A stretch of 64,000 bases of DNA from Crassaminicella thermophila. GTDB taxonomy: Bacteria > Bacillota > Clostridia > Peptostreptococcales > Thermotaleaceae. Location: contig NZ_CP042243.1 in NCBI RefSeq assembly GCF_008152325.1, positions 2,795,026 through 2,859,025 on the forward strand, in the 5' to 3' direction. The notes under the pieces are model-generated. The model was not told the origin of the DNA. It ran no database searches and saw only the letters and a program-made list of their open reading frames with translations. This document shows, piece by piece, positions 1 through 8,576 of this stretch (position 1 is its first letter; each line of letters starts with the position of its first letter). The translations under genes and the position numbers were made by a program.

Positions 1-67
1 CAATCTATATTAGAAAATTTGTCAAAAATCTTTTATAGTAAAAACAATTATATAAATGAATTTTTTT

Positions 68-103
68 AAAAGAGTGGAATCCTTAAAAGGATTCCACTCT
101 TTT
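68..103 (-). terminator. Rho-independent terminator of kbl-tdh
   Basis: A long perfect inverted repeat (arms AAAAGAGTGGAATCC and its complement, loop of about four bases) starts at the tdh stop codon and runs into a T-rich stretch on the minus strand. The 67 bases to its left hold no gene that I can see. Confidence 0.85.
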
Positions 104-1052
104 AAACACCTTTTTCTTTTAGCTTTGCAAGCATATCTATAGTCATCTTTTCTAAATCATATTCAACTTTAAAGCCCCATTCCTCAATTGCTGCAGTTGC
201 ATCAATTGAATTTGGCCAGCTTTCTGCAATGCCTTGTCTTACTGGATCTACATCATAATCTATTTTAAAGCTTGGAATATGCTTTTTAATTTCAGCAGCA
301 ATTTCCTCAGGCTCAAAACTCATAGCTGTTACATTAAATGCATTTCTATGCTTTAATTTTGAAGGATCTGCTTCCATCAAATCAATGATTGCATTTAAAG
401 CATCAGGCATATACATCATATCCATATAAGTTCCCTTTGCAATATAAGAAGTATATTTACCAGACCTTAAAGCTTCATAATAAATATCAACTGCATAATC
501 AGTTGTTCCACCTCCTGGAGGTGTTACATAAGAAATGAGTCCTGGAAAACGAACGCCTCTTGTATCAACCCCAAACTTATAATAGTAATAATCGCATAAT
601 AGTTCTCCAGATACTTTGTTTACCCCATACATTGTAGTAGGTCTTTGTATTGTATCTTGAGGAGTTTTATCCTTTGGCGTTGATGGACCGAATGCACCTA
701 TTGAACTTGGCGTAAAGAATTTACACTTAAGATCCTTTGCAACTTCTAAAGCATTTACAAGACCGCCCATATTTATATTCCAAGCAAGTAACGGTTTTGC
801 TTCTGCAGTTGCTGAAAGCAATGCCGCTAAGTGGATGATCGTATCTGCTTTATATTTACTTGCTAATTCATGCATTTTTTGTGCATCTGTCACATCAAGT
901 ATTTCAAAGGGACCAGATTGCACTACTACATGATCTTCTGGTTTTTTTATATCAGTTGCAATGACATTCTCTGATCCATATATACCTCTCATTTTCATCA
1001 CTAGTTCTGAACCAATTTGACCAAGAGAACCAGTTACTAATATTTTTTTCAT
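102..1052 (-). CDS. tdh: L-threonine 3-dehydrogenase, SDR/epimerase type
   Basis: A 316-residue protein of the NAD-dependent epimerase/dehydratase (extended SDR) fold. It should oxidise L-threonine to 2-amino-3-ketobutyrate in the cytoplasm. The N-terminal Rossmann motif TGxxGxxG is at residues 7-14 and the YxxxK catalytic pair is about Y142/K146. I place the start at ATG 1052, preceded by GGAGGTC; an in-frame ATG 12 codons upstream lacks a ribosome binding site. It follows kbl by 51 bases on the same strand, and Kbl uses its product, which supports threonine dehydrogenase over other SDR activities. Confidence 0.88.
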   Translation of the reverse strand: MKKILVTGSLGQIGSELVMKMRGIYGSENVIATDIKKPEDHVVVQSGPFEILDVTDAQKMHELASKYKADTIIHLAALLSATAEAKPLLAWNINMGGLVNALEVAKDLKCKFFTPSSIGAFGPSTPKDKTPQDTIQRPTTMYGVNKVSGELLCDYYYYKFGVDTRGVRFPGLISYVTPPGGGTTDYAVDIYYEALRSGKYTSYIAKGTYMDMMYMPDALNAIIDLMEADPSKLKHRNAFNVTAMSFEPEEIAAEIKKHIPSFKIDYDVDPVRQGIAESWPNSIDATAAIEEWGFKVEYDLEKMTIDMLAKLKEKGV

Positions 1053-1103
1053 TTCAAGACCTCCAAATATTTTTGATTCTTTTATCAAGCATCCTTAACT
1101 TAA

Positions 1104-2294
1104 TTAAATTATTCCCATTTCCTTTCCTACTTTTTCATAAATGGCCAATGCTTTGTTTAGCATTTCTTTACTATGACCTGCTGAAGGCATATTTCTTACT
1201 CTTCCTGTTCCTCTAGGTACCGTTGGAAATACAATAGCTTTTGCATATACACCTTCTTCATTTAATCTCTTACTGAATATTTGCGTTTTTTCTTCTTCTC
1301 CTATAATACATGGTGTAATAGGTGTTTCACTTTCTCCAATATTAAAACCTAGATCTTTCAATCCTTTTTTTAAATAATTTCCATTTTCCCATAGTTTTTC
1401 ATATAACTCTGTGCTTTCTGTCAAAATATTTATTGCTTCAATACATGCAGCTGCTGCACCTGGAGTTAAAGATGTAGAGAATAAAAATGGTCTAGCTCTC
1501 ACCTTTAGCCAATCAATTAAATCCTTTTTCCCTGCAACATATCCACCAACAACTCCAATAGCCTTAGAAAGAGTTCCTATTTGAAAATCAACCTTGTCTG
1601 ATAATCCAAAATGCTTTACTGTTCCTGCACCTTTGCCTAATACTCCTGAACCATGAGCATCATCTACATATGTGATAAGATCGAATTCTTGTGCAATTTC
1701 AATTATTTCAGGAAGCTTTGCAATATCCCCATCCATTGAAAACACACCATCTGTGATTACCATTATTTTTTTATATTGGCCAGATTCTTTTGCTTGTTTT
1801 GCTTTTAATCTTAAATCATCCATATCTGAATGCTTATATCTAATAATTTTAGCCTTTGATAATCTACATCCATCTATTATAGATGCATGGTTTAATTCAT
1901 CTGAAAGAATGGCATCATTCTGATCCATTACAGCTGAAATAGCTCCCATATTACAATTAAACCCAGATTGAAATGCAATTGCTGCTTCAGTCCCTTTAAA
2001 GGCTGCTAGTTTTTCTTCAAGCTCAACATGAATCTTTAATGTTCCATTTATAGTTCTAACAGCACCTGCACCTACACCATATTTTTTAGTCGCTTCAATG
2101 GAAGCGTTTATCATTCTTTGATTTGTTGCTAGTCCTAAATAATTGTTTGATGATAAGTTTATCAGTTCTTTTCCTGCAATTTTTATAATTGGTCCATTGG
2201 CACCTTGTAATGGGTCTATTACATTGTATAATCCTTTGTCTTTTAAATCCTTTAAATTTTCACTTAAAAAACTATCCAAAATTTTACTTGCCAT
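1104..2294 (-). CDS. kbl: Glycine C-acetyltransferase (2-amino-3-ketobutyrate CoA ligase)
   Basis: A 396-residue PLP enzyme of the alpha-oxoamine synthase family. It should split 2-amino-3-ketobutyrate with CoA to give glycine and acetyl-CoA. The PLP lysine lies in GTLSKAIG (K244) and the PLP-contacting YVDDAHGSG segment is at 209-217. Length is typical for Kbl. A GGGGGGATGTAGA box precedes the ATG. BioF is a relative, but the tdh neighbour makes Kbl much more likely. The pair would feed glycine to glycine-dependent fermentation or biosynthesis. Confidence 0.9.
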   Translation of the reverse strand: MASKILDSFLSENLKDLKDKGLYNVIDPLQGANGPIIKIAGKELINLSSNNYLGLATNQRMINASIEATKKYGVGAGAVRTINGTLKIHVELEEKLAAFKGTEAAIAFQSGFNCNMGAISAVMDQNDAILSDELNHASIIDGCRLSKAKIIRYKHSDMDDLRLKAKQAKESGQYKKIMVITDGVFSMDGDIAKLPEIIEIAQEFDLITYVDDAHGSGVLGKGAGTVKHFGLSDKVDFQIGTLSKAIGVVGGYVAGKKDLIDWLKVRARPFLFSTSLTPGAAAACIEAINILTESTELYEKLWENGNYLKKGLKDLGFNIGESETPITPCIIGEEEKTQIFSKRLNEEGVYAKAIVFPTVPRGTGRVRNMPSAGHSKEMLNKALAIYEKVGKEMGII

Positions 2295-2423
2295 TCTACA
2301 TCCCCCCTGAATTGTCTTTTTCTGACGTACATTTGTTTGGGCATTTCAATAAATTATTTTTATAGAAAAAACTTGTATCTTCTTGATATTATATTTAAAA
2401 TGCTATTGTATGGAAATTTTTTT

Positions 2424-2490
2424 CAAGTCAATTTGTCCTGTCTATTCTAAAAAAAATCTTTTATTGTGCCCGTCTACTACGGACAGTATA
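2424..2490. promoter_or_regulatory. Possible operator between kbl and rib genes
   Basis: The 304 bases between kbl and the rib promoter hold no convincing gene. They contain an imperfect inverted repeat TGCCCGT-CTACT-ACGGACA around 2467-2485 and, about 35 bases before it, a related direct motif (TCCTGTCTATTC). The role is unknown; a binding site for a kbl or rib regulator is only a guess. Confidence 0.25.
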
Positions 2491-2598
2491 TCATGTTATT
2501 GCTTTTCTATCAATCTTTTCAATGAATATTTTTTATTTTTTAAATATATGCATGTTTTACTTTATAGATAAACAACATCAAATTCATCTCTGTATACC

Positions 2599-2627
2599 TT
2601 GACACAAATTTAAAATAGTGTTACTAT
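2599..2627 (+). promoter_or_regulatory. SigA-type promoter of ribD leader
   Basis: TTGACA at 2599-2604, a 17-base spacer and TACTAT at 2622-2627, ending about 20 bases before the FMN aptamer. Confidence 0.75.
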
Positions 2628-2648
2628 GAATCCATAAAATTAAACAAT

Positions 2649-2758
2649 ATCTTCAGGGCAGGGTGCAATTCCCGACCGGCGGTATAGCCCGCGAGCCACA
2701 TTGTGGTTGACTTGGTGAGATTCCAAGGCCGACAGTAAAGTCTGGATGGAAGAAGATA
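2649..2758 (+). ncRNA. FMN riboswitch (RFN element)
   Basis: All hallmark blocks of the RFN element are present in order: ATCTTCAGGGCAGGGTG, ATTCCCGACCGGCGGT, AGCCCGCGAG, then GGTGAGATTCC, CCGACAGTAAAGTCTGGATG and the closing AGAAGAT. It should sense FMN and attenuate transcription through the terminator 60 bases downstream. It lies directly before ribD. Confidence 0.96.
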
Positions 2759-2820
2759 GAATAAAAGTTTACATGCATTATTCTAATATGGTTATTTTTA
2801 TGTTTTAACATAGAATAAGC

Positions 2821-2855
2821 AAGCCCTGAAAATATTATTTTCAGGGCTTTTATTT
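2821..2855 (+). terminator. Riboswitch-controlled terminator before ribD
   Basis: A 12-bp hairpin AAGCCCTGAAAA-TATTA-TTTTCAGGGCTT followed by TTTATTTTAT. It sits between aptamer and ribD, so it is the likely expression platform of the FMN riboswitch. Confidence 0.85.
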
Positions 2856-2877
2856 TATCCAAAATAGAGGTGAAAAA

Positions 2878-4011
2878 ATGGATACTCTATACATGAAAAG
2901 AGCTTTAGAGCTTGCAAAATACGGCATAGGATATACAAATCCAAATCCATTAGTGGGTGCAGTAATCGTAAAGAACAACCGTATTATTGGAGAAGGATAT
3001 CATAGGCGCTACGGGGAGCCTCATGCAGAAATCAATGCTTTTTTAAATGCTACAGAAGATGTAGTGGGTGCTACCATGTATGTAACATTAGAACCATGTT
3101 CTCATTTTGGCAAAACACCTCCCTGTGCTAACGCTATTGTTCAAAAAGGAATCAAAAAAGTAGTAATTGCCATGAAAGACCCAAATCCTCTCGTTTCAGG
3201 AGATGGAATACAAATTCTAAAAAATCACGGTATAGAAGTAGTTACAGATGTATTAGAAGAAGAAGCAAAGAAACTAAACGAAGTTTTTATAAAATATATT
3301 ACTACAAAAAAACCATTCTGTATTCTTAAAACTGCTATGACATTAGACGGAAAAATCGCAACTTTCACAGGAGATTCGAAGTGGATTAGCAACGAATCGT
3401 CTAGAAAATATGTGCATAAATTGAGGCATGCTGTATCTGGCATTATGGTAGGTATCGGTACAATTATTTCAGATGATCCACTGCTAACCACCCGATTAGA
3501 AGATATAAAAGGATTAAATCCTACAAGAATCATTGTAGATACACACGGAAAAATACCACTAAATTCAAAAGTCCTAAAAACTTGTAAAAATGTCCAAACT
3601 ATTATTGCTACAACAGAGCTTGCAGATACGAAAAAGTTAAAATCTATTGAGAAAATGGGAGCAGAGATTTTAATTACTCCCATTAAAGAAGGGAAAGTAG
3701 ATTTATCTTCTCTTATGACTGCTTTAGGTGAAAAAAAGATAGATAGTATTCTATTAGAAGGGGGTAGTACCCTAAACTACTCAGCTTTAAATGAAGGTAT
3801 TGTAGATAAAGTCATTTCTTTTATTGCACCAAAAATAATAGGTGGACATACTGCAAAAACCCCTGTCGGTGGAGAAGGCAGAATGTACATGAAAGATGCT
3901 ATTCTTCTAAAGAATATAAAGGTATCTTACTTTAAAAATGACATTATGATAGAAGCTTACCTTAGAAAGACCAACTATAAAAAGTCAATAGTAAAAAAGA
4001 AAAAATTTTAA
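2878..4011 (+). CDS. ribD: Riboflavin biosynthesis deaminase/reductase RibD, C-terminus replaced by IS sequence
   Basis: Bifunctional enzyme of riboflavin synthesis: an N-terminal pyrimidine deaminase zinc domain (H49, E51 in PHAE; C74 and C83 in EPCSHFGKTPPC) and a C-terminal reductase domain from about residue 145 (TLDGKIA, DPLLTTR, EGGSTLN). It is 377 residues and starts 11 bases after AGAGGTG. The last 15 residues (from R363, Lys-rich) are encoded inside the right end of the IS110 insertion. The same bases occur next to the second IS copy at 13.65-13.70 kb. The native end must have been near residue 362. Activity is probably kept, since the conserved core is complete. Confidence 0.92.
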   Translation: MDTLYMKRALELAKYGIGYTNPNPLVGAVIVKNNRIIGEGYHRRYGEPHAEINAFLNATEDVVGATMYVTLEPCSHFGKTPPCANAIVQKGIKKVVIAMKDPNPLVSGDGIQILKNHGIEVVTDVLEEEAKKLNEVFIKYITTKKPFCILKTAMTLDGKIATFTGDSKWISNESSRKYVHKLRHAVSGIMVGIGTIISDDPLLTTRLEDIKGLNPTRIIVDTHGKIPLNSKVLKTCKNVQTIIATTELADTKKLKSIEKMGAEILITPIKEGKVDLSSLMTALGEKKIDSILLEGGSTLNYSALNEGIVDKVISFIAPKIIGGHTAKTPVGGEGRMYMKDAILLKNIKVSYFKNDIMIEAYLRKTNYKKSIVKKKKF

Positions 4012-4090
4012 TTAAATTGGTGAATAAAAATGCATGACAAAAAGACCTGCGTGAGGCAAGTATAAGTAAAAATATGGGAAATAATATCAA

Positions 4091-5309
4091 TTACTCGTTA
4101 TTAGGTAGTCTCACCTCATAAGGACAATTATTTTTTAAAATAGCATGAATTGTGTAGCAAAGTTTACGAGCGACAGCTCCAATAGCCGTTAGGTGATGTT
4201 TTCCTTCTGAACGTTTCTTCTGGTAAAAAGCTTTAAAAACAGGGTCACAGTTAGAGGTAACTAAAGCAGCACTAAAGAGAGCCTTTCTAAGATAGGGCGA
4301 TCCACGTTTACTCATTTTGTTATTTGTACTTTGATATTCACCAGATTGTGAAACAGAAGCATCAATTCCAGCATAAGCAACAAGCTTTGAAGGGTTTGAA
4401 AATCTTGAGATATCACCTATTTCGCCAAGTATAGTTGCAGCTGTTACGTTGCCAATACCAGGTATTGTAGTAATAGGAGAATTGATTTTATCAAGTAAAG
4501 TGTTTATTTGCTTTTCTATATCTTTGACCTGACTTTCAATAAAGTTAATCTGCTCAATTAATAGTTTTTAATTGAAGAGCAAAAGCTATCTAAACAAAAA
4601 GCTTATACCAAAAAGAATTTTTTTTAGCTACACGAGAAAGTTGTTTGATTTTTATTAGTAGCAAATTTTTTTCATAGTGATTTCAGATAAAAACTTTGTC
4701 TAACTTTTTCAGATGAAATATTTTTCGAAATCACTTGGAGAGCTGAAATGAAGCAAAAATTTCCTTTGATGTTTGTCCAAAAAAATATCAGAAAAAGATA
4801 GATTGATATTCAGGAAAAAAACTTGGTCTAAGACACAAATGGTTTTTACGTTTAAGGTCACCTATAGAACTGATGAGATAGTTTCTAAAGCGAGAAAGGT
4901 TGCGAAGTGATATGGTATTTTTCATCGGCTAAGGAAGTTTCCAGAAAAATCACCATAACGAATAAGATCTGCAATTAAAAACAGAATCAATGATATCTGT
5001 TTTTACGCTTTCTGATTTCAATACCTTTTACGCCAACCATCAGTTTGGATAGGGTTTACAACATGAATGACAAAAACTTTTTCCACAAGAAATGAGTAAA
5101 TGGATAACCAATAGTGACCAGTAGCTTCCATACCTATTTCAACATCATTAACAGATCTAATGAAATTGTTTAACTTAGTAATTAAGCTTTCACCACCATT
5201 TGTAGTATTTGAAAAGGAAAAAGCCTTAAAAAAATAATTTTTTTCCTTTTTCATTTATTAGCGAAGCTACATGATTGTTTTTTCCAATATCAATACCTAA
5301 ATAAAACAT
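4091..5309 (-). pseudogene. IS110-family transposase, frameshifted (copy 1)
   Basis: The same product as the gene at 12377-13571: an N-terminal DEDD RuvC-like domain and a C-terminal Transposase_20 (IS116/IS110/IS902) domain with the PGIG and SKRGSPYLRKAL motifs. Here the frame is lost many times. Most homopolymers of four or more bases between about 4566 and 5035 are longer than in copy 2. Outside that stretch the copies are nearly identical (one small difference near 5066 turns a Gly into Val). As given, it cannot make an intact transposase. A consensus error is the likeliest cause. Confidence 0.85.
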
Positions 5310-5333
5310 TTCCATCACCACTATAAATTTATT

Positions 5334-5501
5334 TTAGATAGTTCCTCTAATCTGATAAACGTTACCGCCTTGTTGCATATTCGAAGTACTAAACTTATTA
5401 GTCAACATCCAACTTATTCGTAATCTGTTTATCAGACAGAGGTGTCAGTCTTTCAAGTACGAGGTCTTACCTCAAGGAGACTACGACATCACTCTATCTA
5501 A
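5334..5501 (-). ncRNA. Candidate IS110 bridge RNA, copy 1
   Basis: Identical on inspection to the 168-nt RNA described at 12185-12352. The terminal arms TTAGATAG/CTATCTAA are at 5334-5341 and 5494-5501, and the guide-loop sequence CTCCTT is the complement of 5474-5479. It lies just upstream of the transposase start, as bridge RNAs of the IS110 subgroup do. Expression from this copy is unknown. Confidence 0.6.
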
Positions 5502-5524
5502 TATTTTGATTATACTCTTTTTTG

Positions 5525-5530
5525 TATAAT
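5525..5530 (+). promoter_or_regulatory. Possible outward -10 box from IS left end toward ribE
   Basis: TATAAT on the plus strand, part of a palindrome GATTATAC/GTATAATC that also puts TATAAT on the other strand. No good -35 is visible at 17 bases. It could give ribE-ribBA-ribH a new, riboswitch-free promoter, but the evidence is weak. Confidence 0.25.
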
Positions 5531-5597
5531 CTTTCAGCTAATAAAGGATTATAGGTTGCCTTTATTAACCTAAATATAGTATACAAGGAGGCCTAAT

Positions 5598-6248
5598 GTG
5601 TTTACTGGACTTGTAGAAGAAATAGGAGTTGTTCAATCCATATTAAAAGGAACAAATTCAGCAAAAATCGTGATTAACGCAAAAAAAGTATTAGAAGGTA
5701 TTAAACTTGGGGATAGTGTTGCTACAAATGGTGTATGCCTTACAGTAACAGATTTTACTAATAATAGTTTCTCTGTAGATGTAATGGCCGAAACAATACG
5801 CAGAACAAATTTGAAAAGCTTAGTTCCTAGCAGCAAAGTAAATCTTGAGAGAGCCTTAAGATTAGGAGATCGCTTAGGAGGCCATTTAGTAAGCGGTCAT
5901 GTTGATGGAATAGGTATTATCAAAAATTTTCAAAAGGAAGATAATGCAGTTTGGGTATCTATTTCTGCACCAAGTAATGTTTTAAAATATATCATCCACA
6001 AGGGTTCTATTGCCATTGACGGAGTTAGTTTAACTGTCGCCTATGTGGACAATCAACTTTTTAAAGTATCTATTATTCCTCACACGAAGGATATGACCAC
6101 ACTACTACAAAAAGATGTTGGAGATGAAGTAAATCTTGAGTGTGATATGATCGGAAAATATATCGAAAGGTTTTTATCATTTAAAGAACCTTCAAAACCT
6201 AAAAGTAATATTGATATGAACTTTTTAAGCGAGCATGGATTTTTATAG
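5598..6248 (+). CDS. ribE: Riboflavin synthase, alpha subunit
   Basis: A 216-residue protein with two lumazine-binding repeats, each starting in the MFTGxVEEIG/SGHVDGIG style (residues 1-97 and 98-195). It dismutates 6,7-dimethyl-8-ribityllumazine to riboflavin. The start is GTG 5598, seven bases after AAGGAGG, which sits exactly at the edge of the IS. The next gene, ribBA, follows after 23 bases. The insertion has cut the gene off from ribD and its FMN riboswitch. Confidence 0.93.
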   Translation: MFTGLVEEIGVVQSILKGTNSAKIVINAKKVLEGIKLGDSVATNGVCLTVTDFTNNSFSVDVMAETIRRTNLKSLVPSSKVNLERALRLGDRLGGHLVSGHVDGIGIIKNFQKEDNAVWVSISAPSNVLKYIIHKGSIAIDGVSLTVAYVDNQLFKVSIIPHTKDMTTLLQKDVGDEVNLECDMIGKYIERFLSFKEPSKPKSNIDMNFLSEHGFL

Positions 6249-6271
6249 ATTATTTGAATGAGGTGATCAAA

Positions 6272-7480
6272 ATGTGTAAATTTAACACCATTGAAGAAGC
6301 TATTGAAGATATTAAAAATGGAAAAATCATTGTAGTTGTAGATGATGAAGACCGAGAAAACGAAGGAGATTTACTGATGGCTGCAGAGAAGGTAACCCCT
6401 GATGCCATAAACTTTATGGCTAAATATGGACGGGGTTTAATCTGTATGCCGATCATTGGCGAAAGGTTACGTGAACTTGATATGCCTCAAATGGTTACAA
6501 GAAATACTGACAACCATCAAACAGCTTTTACTGTATCTATTGATGCTATAGATACAACTACAGGAATTTCTGCTTATGAAAGATCCCATACCATACAAAA
6601 AGTATTAGATAAAACTTCAAAGCCAGAGGATTTTAAAAAACCTGGACATATATTTCCCTTAGAAGCAAAGATTGGCGGTGTATTAAAAAGAGCAGGACAC
6701 ACTGAAGCTGCAATAGATTTAGCAAGGCTTGCAGGACTTTATCCTGCTGGTGTTATATGCGAAATAATGAATGAAGATGGCTCAATGGCAAGAATACCTC
6801 AATTGATGGAATATGTAAAAAAACACAATTTAAAAATCATTACTATTGCAGATTTAATAGAATACAGAAGAAAAAATGAACTTCTTGTACAAAAGGTAAC
6901 AGAAGCAAATATGCCTACAAAGTATGGAGATTTTAAAATCGTAGGCTATGAAAACAAATTAAATGGTGAACACCATGTTGCATTAGTCAAAGGAAATGTA
7001 GCAGGAAAAGAACCAGTTTTAGTACGTGTTCATTCTGAATGTTTAACGGGTGATGCCTTTGGATCCCTTCGTTGTGATTGTGGACAACAGTATGCTGCTG
7101 CAATGAGACACATAGAAGAAGAAGGAAAAGGTGTACTTTTATACATGCGTCAAGAAGGAAGAGGAATCGGGCTTATGAATAAACTAAAAGCTTATGCCCT
7201 TCAAGATCAAGGAATGGATACAGTAGAAGCTAATTTGGCCCTTGGTTTTCCTGAAGATATGAGAGATTATGGTATAGGTGCACAAATCTTATCTGATCTT
7301 GGCATAAAAAAAATCAGACTTATGACCAATAATCCAAGAAAACTTTCTGGTCTATCTGGTTATGGCCTTGAAATTGTCGAAAGAGTGCCTATTCAAATAG
7401 ATTACAATGAAAATAATGAATTTTATCTAAAAACAAAACAAAAAAAATTAGGACATATGCTAAAATACGAGGAGGAATAA
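6272..7480 (+). CDS. ribBA: 3,4-dihydroxy-2-butanone 4-phosphate synthase / GTP cyclohydrolase II
   Basis: Bifunctional 402-residue enzyme supplying both precursors of riboflavin. The N-terminal DHBP synthase half carries [10 protein letters not shown] and [13 protein letters not shown]. The C-terminal GTP cyclohydrolase II half starts near residue 205 and carries the zinc cysteines in [17 protein letters not shown] and the [11 protein letters not shown] motif. I start it at ATG 6272 behind GAGGTGATCAAA; an in-frame TTG six codons earlier has no ribosome binding site. The stop is two bases before ribH. Confidence 0.95.
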   Translation: MCKFNTIEEAIEDIKNGKIIVVVDDEDRENEGDLLMAAEKVTPDAINFMAKYGRGLICMPIIGERLRELDMPQMVTRNTDNHQTAFTVSIDAIDTTTGISAYERSHTIQKVLDKTSKPEDFKKPGHIFPLEAKIGGVLKRAGHTEAAIDLARLAGLYPAGVICEIMNEDGSMARIPQLMEYVKKHNLKIITIADLIEYRRKNELLVQKVTEANMPTKYGDFKIVGYENKLNGEHHVALVKGNVAGKEPVLVRVHSECLTGDAFGSLRCDCGQQYAAAMRHIEEEGKGVLLYMRQEGRGIGLMNKLKAYALQDQGMDTVEANLALGFPEDMRDYGIGAQILSDLGIKKIRLMTNNPRKLSGLSGYGLEIVERVPIQIDYNENNEFYLKTKQKKLGHMLKYEEE

Positions 7481-7482
7481 AC

Positions 7483-7944
7483 ATGAAAATCTATGAAGGA
7501 AAATTAATTGCACAAGGTTTAAAATTTGGTATTATTGTAGGAAGATTTAACGAGTTTATCGGTGGAAAACTATTATCTGGTGCACTAGATGCCCTAAAAA
7601 GACATGGTGTAGATGAAGAAAATATTGAAATCATTTGGGTTCCAGGTGCGTTTGAAATGCCATTGGTAGCAAAGAAATTAGCAAAATCTAAAAAATATGA
7701 TGGCGTAATCTGTCTAGGTGCTGTAATAAGGGGAGCTACTTCTCATTTTGATTATGTATCTAGTGAGGTTTCTAAAGGTATAGCAAACGTATCTTTAGAA
7801 ACAGAAGTTCCTGTTATATTTGGTGTCCTTACAACAGATACCATTGAACAAGCAATCGAGAGAGCTGGAACAAAAGCAGGAAATAAAGGCTATGAAGCAG
7901 CTGTAACAGCTATTGAGATGGCCAATCTATTAAAAGAAATTTAA
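7483..7944 (+). CDS. ribH: 6,7-dimethyl-8-ribityllumazine synthase
   Basis: A 153-residue lumazine synthase beta subunit that condenses the ribitylaminouracil with dihydroxybutanone phosphate. Recognisable motifs are [29 protein letters not shown] (catalytic His) and the GxKGxEAA C-terminus. Length is normal. It is the last gene of the rib cluster and is followed by a strong terminator. Confidence 0.96.
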   Translation: MKIYEGKLIAQGLKFGIIVGRFNEFIGGKLLSGALDALKRHGVDEENIEIIWVPGAFEMPLVAKKLAKSKKYDGVICLGAVIRGATSHFDYVSSEVSKGIANVSLETEVPVIFGVLTTDTIEQAIERAGTKAGNKGYEAAVTAIEMANLLKEI

Positions 7945-7946
7945 AC

Positions 7947-7975
7947 AAAAGGCGGAATTTCCGCCTTTTTATTTT
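7947..7975. terminator. Terminator shared by ribH and csoR
   Basis: Hairpin AAAGGCGG-AATTT-CCGCCTTT followed by TTATTTTAT on the plus strand and preceded by an A-run that serves the minus strand. It lies between convergent ribH and csoR. Confidence 0.88.
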
Positions 7976-8277
7976 ATCATCCTATCAATTGTCTTTAATA
8001 TTTCATCAACCACTTCTTCATCACCAGATTGAATTCTATCTACAATACAAGTACGCATATGACTTTCTAGTAATAATCTGCTAACGCCTTTCATTGCTGA
8101 TTGTACAGCTGCTATTTGAATGAGTATATCATTGCAATAAACACCCTTTTCAATCATACCCTTAATACCTCTTACTTGTCCTTCTATTCTATTAAGTCTG
8201 TTAATTAATGCGTTATTCACTTTTTCTGATCTATTCACTTTATTTTCTTTACAACAAGGTTGTTCACATTTATCCAT
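7969..8277 (-). CDS. csoR: Copper-sensing repressor CsoR
   Basis: A 102-residue DUF156/CsoR-family protein with the Cu(I) site pattern Cys-His-Cys (C48 in YCND, H73 and C77 in ESHMRTC). It should bind apo to a TACCC/GGGTA operator and release it on Cu(I). An extra N-terminal CxxxCC patch (C4, C8, C9) is unusual and could touch metal. It lies downstream of copZ and copA, separated from copZ by a terminator. A matching operator lies before copA. Confidence 0.88.
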   Translation of the reverse strand: MDKCEQPCCKENKVNRSEKVNNALINRLNRIEGQVRGIKGMIEKGVYCNDILIQIAAVQSAMKGVSRLLLESHMRTCIVDRIQSGDEEVVDEILKTIDRMIK

Positions 8278-8296
8278 TTTTTCCTCCCTTTGTATT

Positions 8297-8335
8297 ATAA
8301 AAAAAGCCTTAGAGAATCATCAACCTAAGGCTCTT
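8297..8335 (-). terminator. Terminator downstream of copZ
   Basis: Inverted repeat AGCCTTAG/CTAAGGCT with a 12-base loop, followed on the minus strand by a run of seven T. It separates the copA-copZ transcript from csoR. Confidence 0.8.
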
Positions 8336-8340
8336 TCCAT

Positions 8341-8556
8341 TTATATACTTTTTATTTCTACCACATCATATCCTGCTTCTTCAACTGCTTCTTTCAAAAT
8401 AGAATCAGAAACATCCTGACTTAATTCTACCACAGCATTTTTTCCTTGTAAATCTATGGTCACTGTCTTTATCCCACTAATTTCTTCTATGGCATTTTTC
8501 ACATGATTTACACAATTCATACAACTCATACCTTCAATCTTTATAATTTTTTTCAT
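8341..8556 (-). CDS. copZ: Copper chaperone CopZ (HMA domain)
   Basis: A 71-residue single heavy-metal-associated domain with GMSCMNC (C12, C15). It should carry Cu(I) in the cytosol to CopA. It follows copA by 20 bases with its own GGAGGAATATAGA ribosome binding site. The fold pattern (beta-alpha-beta-beta-alpha-beta, ending AGYDVVEI) and size are standard. Confidence 0.9.
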   Translation of the reverse strand: MKKIIKIEGMSCMNCVNHVKNAIEEISGIKTVTIDLQGKNAVVELSQDVSDSILKEAVEEAGYDVVEIKSI

Positions 8557-8576
8557 TCTATATTCCTCCTAACATT

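Larger units (their letters stand above)
3963..5590 (-). mobile_element. IS110-family insertion sequence, copy 1
   Basis: The segment 3963-5590 is the reverse complement of 12096-13699, so the borders are set by where the two copies diverge. It carries a broken DEDD transposase gene and a noncoding left end of about 280 bases. There are no long terminal inverted repeats and no obvious target duplication, as expected for IS110. It lies between ribD and ribE, opposite to their transcription. It is about 24 bases longer than copy 2, and all of the extra length I could find is in homopolymers. Exact ends are uncertain by a few bases, because target and element share bases. Confidence 0.88.

Noticed and set aside
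2653-2862. Open frame on the minus strand across the riboflavin leader
   Set aside because: It runs through the FMN riboswitch and terminator, which fully explain the sequence.
3963-3966. CT core dinucleotide for the IS110 insertion, as in IS621
   Set aside because: It fits both junctions, but the rejoined ribD would then run into ribE without a stop, so the exact core is left open.
5018-5254. Separate short transposase gene in IS copy 1
   Set aside because: It is one fragment of the frameshifted transposase, not an independent gene.
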